A DNA stretch of 12,900 nucleotides from assembly GCA_018716795.1 (NCBI GenBank), contig DVJK01000161.1, positions 1-12,900 of the forward strand, given 5' to 3'. Position 1 is the stretch's first letter. Each line of letters begins with the position of its first letter. This DNA is from Candidatus Scatomorpha merdipullorum (GTDB lineage Bacteria > Bacillota > Clostridia > Oscillospirales > Oscillospiraceae). The notes under the pieces are model-generated. The model was not told the origin of the DNA, did no database searches, and saw only the letters and a program-made list of their open reading frames with translations. This document shows, piece after piece, positions 12,172 to 12,900 of this stretch. Made by a program: the position numbers and the translations under genes.

Positions 12172-12900
12172 TCAGCCGTGCGCGTCCAGCCAGGCCTTGG
12201 CGGAGGCGGCGACGGAGCGGAGGGTTTCGCCGTCGAAGGGGTCGCCGAGGCCGGCGCCCTCGAGAAGCTCGCGGAAGGTCCGGGTTCCGGCGGGGCGGGC
12301 GTAGGCCATATACCGGCTCCACGCCTCCTCCGGGGCCCGCTCGATGAGGGCGCGGAACTCGAGGGCGACGGTCTGGGCGAGGCAGTAATCTATATAGTAG
12401 AAGGGGTTTTCGTAGATGTGCCTCTGCCGCTGCCAGGCGCGGCCGGAGGCGTAGAAGCCGAGCTCGTCCTCGGGCTTCAGCCAGGGCATATACTCGCGCT
12501 GGAGCGAGAGCCAGCAGGCGCAGCGCTCCTCGCACGTCCAGGCCGGGTGCTCATAGCACTCGTGCTGGAAGTGGTCGACCAGGGCTCCGTAGGGGATGAA
12601 GGTCAGCGCGTCGGCCAGGTGCTGCCAGCGGAATTTGTCCGCGTCCGCGCCGAAGAAGAGCTCCGCGCGGGCCTCGGCGAAGAACTCCATGCTCATCGAA
12701 TGCACCTCGCAGGCCTCGAGCGTGGGCCAGCGGCTCGCGGCGGGGAGTATATCCCGCGCCTCGTAGGCGGCGAAGGCGTGGCCCGCCTCGTGGGTTATGA
12801 CCTCGACGTCGCCGCAGGTGCCGTTGAAGTTTGCGAAGATGAAGGGCGCCCTGAACTCCGGAAGGCTGGTGCAGTAGCCGCCGCCGGCCTTCCCGGGCCG
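12172..12900 (-). CDS. M3-family metallopeptidase (oligoendopeptidase F-like), C-terminal part
   Basis: The last 242 residues of a gene that enters from the right edge; the frame is open to base 12900. The zinc motif HEAGH is encoded at about 12797-12811, within THEAGHAFAAYEA. It is preceded by GYCTSLPEFRAPFIFANFNG and followed by PTLEACEVHSMSMEF, in which the Glu of EACE fits the third zinc ligand. These phrases are diagnostic of M3B oligoendopeptidases, cytoplasmic zinc enzymes of about 560-600 residues that cleave short peptides. The C-terminal helical part runs to a TGA at 12172. An internal Met at 12705 lies after the zinc site and is not the start. The gene converges on the dehydrogenase and shows no functional link with the sulfonate-like cluster. 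Confidence 0.9.
   Translation of the reverse strand, partial: RPGKAGGGYCTSLPEFRAPFIFANFNGTCGDVEVITHEAGHAFAAYEARDILPAASRWPTLEACEVHSMSMEFFAEARAELFFGADADKFRWQHLADALTFIPYGALVDHFQHECYEHPAWTCEERCACWLSLQREYMPWLKPEDELGFYASGRAWQRQRHIYENPFYYIDYCLAQTVALEFRALIERAPEEAWSRYMAYARPAGTRTFRELLEGAGLGDPFDGETLRSVAASAKAWLDAHG

Overview
The window looks like a high-GC Gram-positive gut Clostridia genome, probably Oscillospiraceae-like. This is an inference from the GC-rich third codon positions, the strong GGAGG ribosome binding sites, the short LAAC lipoprotein signal on the solute-binding protein, and the LacI-type control. There are no RNA genes, no CRISPR array and no insertion sequence.

Layout. Positions 1-9251 hold one long minus-strand array of ten genes, read right to left. 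It starts with a nitrate/sulfonate/taurine-type ABC importer: a lipoprotein binding protein, two permeases and two different ATPases. It continues into an RpiB-family isomerase, a split transketolase (N and C halves as separate genes), an unusually long and divergent transaldolase, a TauE/SafE-family exporter and a triosephosphate-isomerase-like protein cut by the left edge. Most junctions are tight (overlaps or gaps up to 40 bases). Two junctions are wider and carry GC-rich hairpins: after the binding-protein gene, and between the importer and the enzymes. Divergent from the operon, on the plus strand, are a LacI-family regulator (9487-10494) and a glycerol-dehydrogenase-family enzyme (10713-11855) with its own promoter. 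Related operator-like motifs (CGTTTGCGTT, GAAAACGTTTG) occur in both intergenic regions, so the importer/enzyme operon and the dehydrogenase are probably one regulon. A hairpin-rich convergent intergenic region (11856-12171) separates this cluster from an unrelated M3-family metallopeptidase cut by the right edge.

How the genes may work together. The enzymes are pentose-phosphate-type enzymes that normally need a substrate with a terminal phosphate, yet the window has no sugar kinase and no PTS. Uptake is by a sulfonate-type ABC system and a TauE/SafE exporter sits among the enzymes. This suggests that the anionic group is a sulfonate. It resembles the sulfoglycolytic transaldolase and transketolase pathways, in which an RpiB homologue handles 4-deoxy-4-sulfoerythrose, but no sulfoquinovosidase or sulfoquinovose isomerase is visible. 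One self-consistent route starts from 2,3-dihydroxypropanesulfonate (DHPS). The dehydrogenase and the TIM-like protein would give sulfolactaldehyde, and transaldolase, transketolase and the RpiB homologue would then shorten it to sulfoacetaldehyde, which would be exported as a C2 sulfonate. The route is a hypothesis. Supporting details are the changed residues in the RpiB homologue (canonical ring-opening His and phosphate-binding Arg/His absent) and in the transketolase C half.
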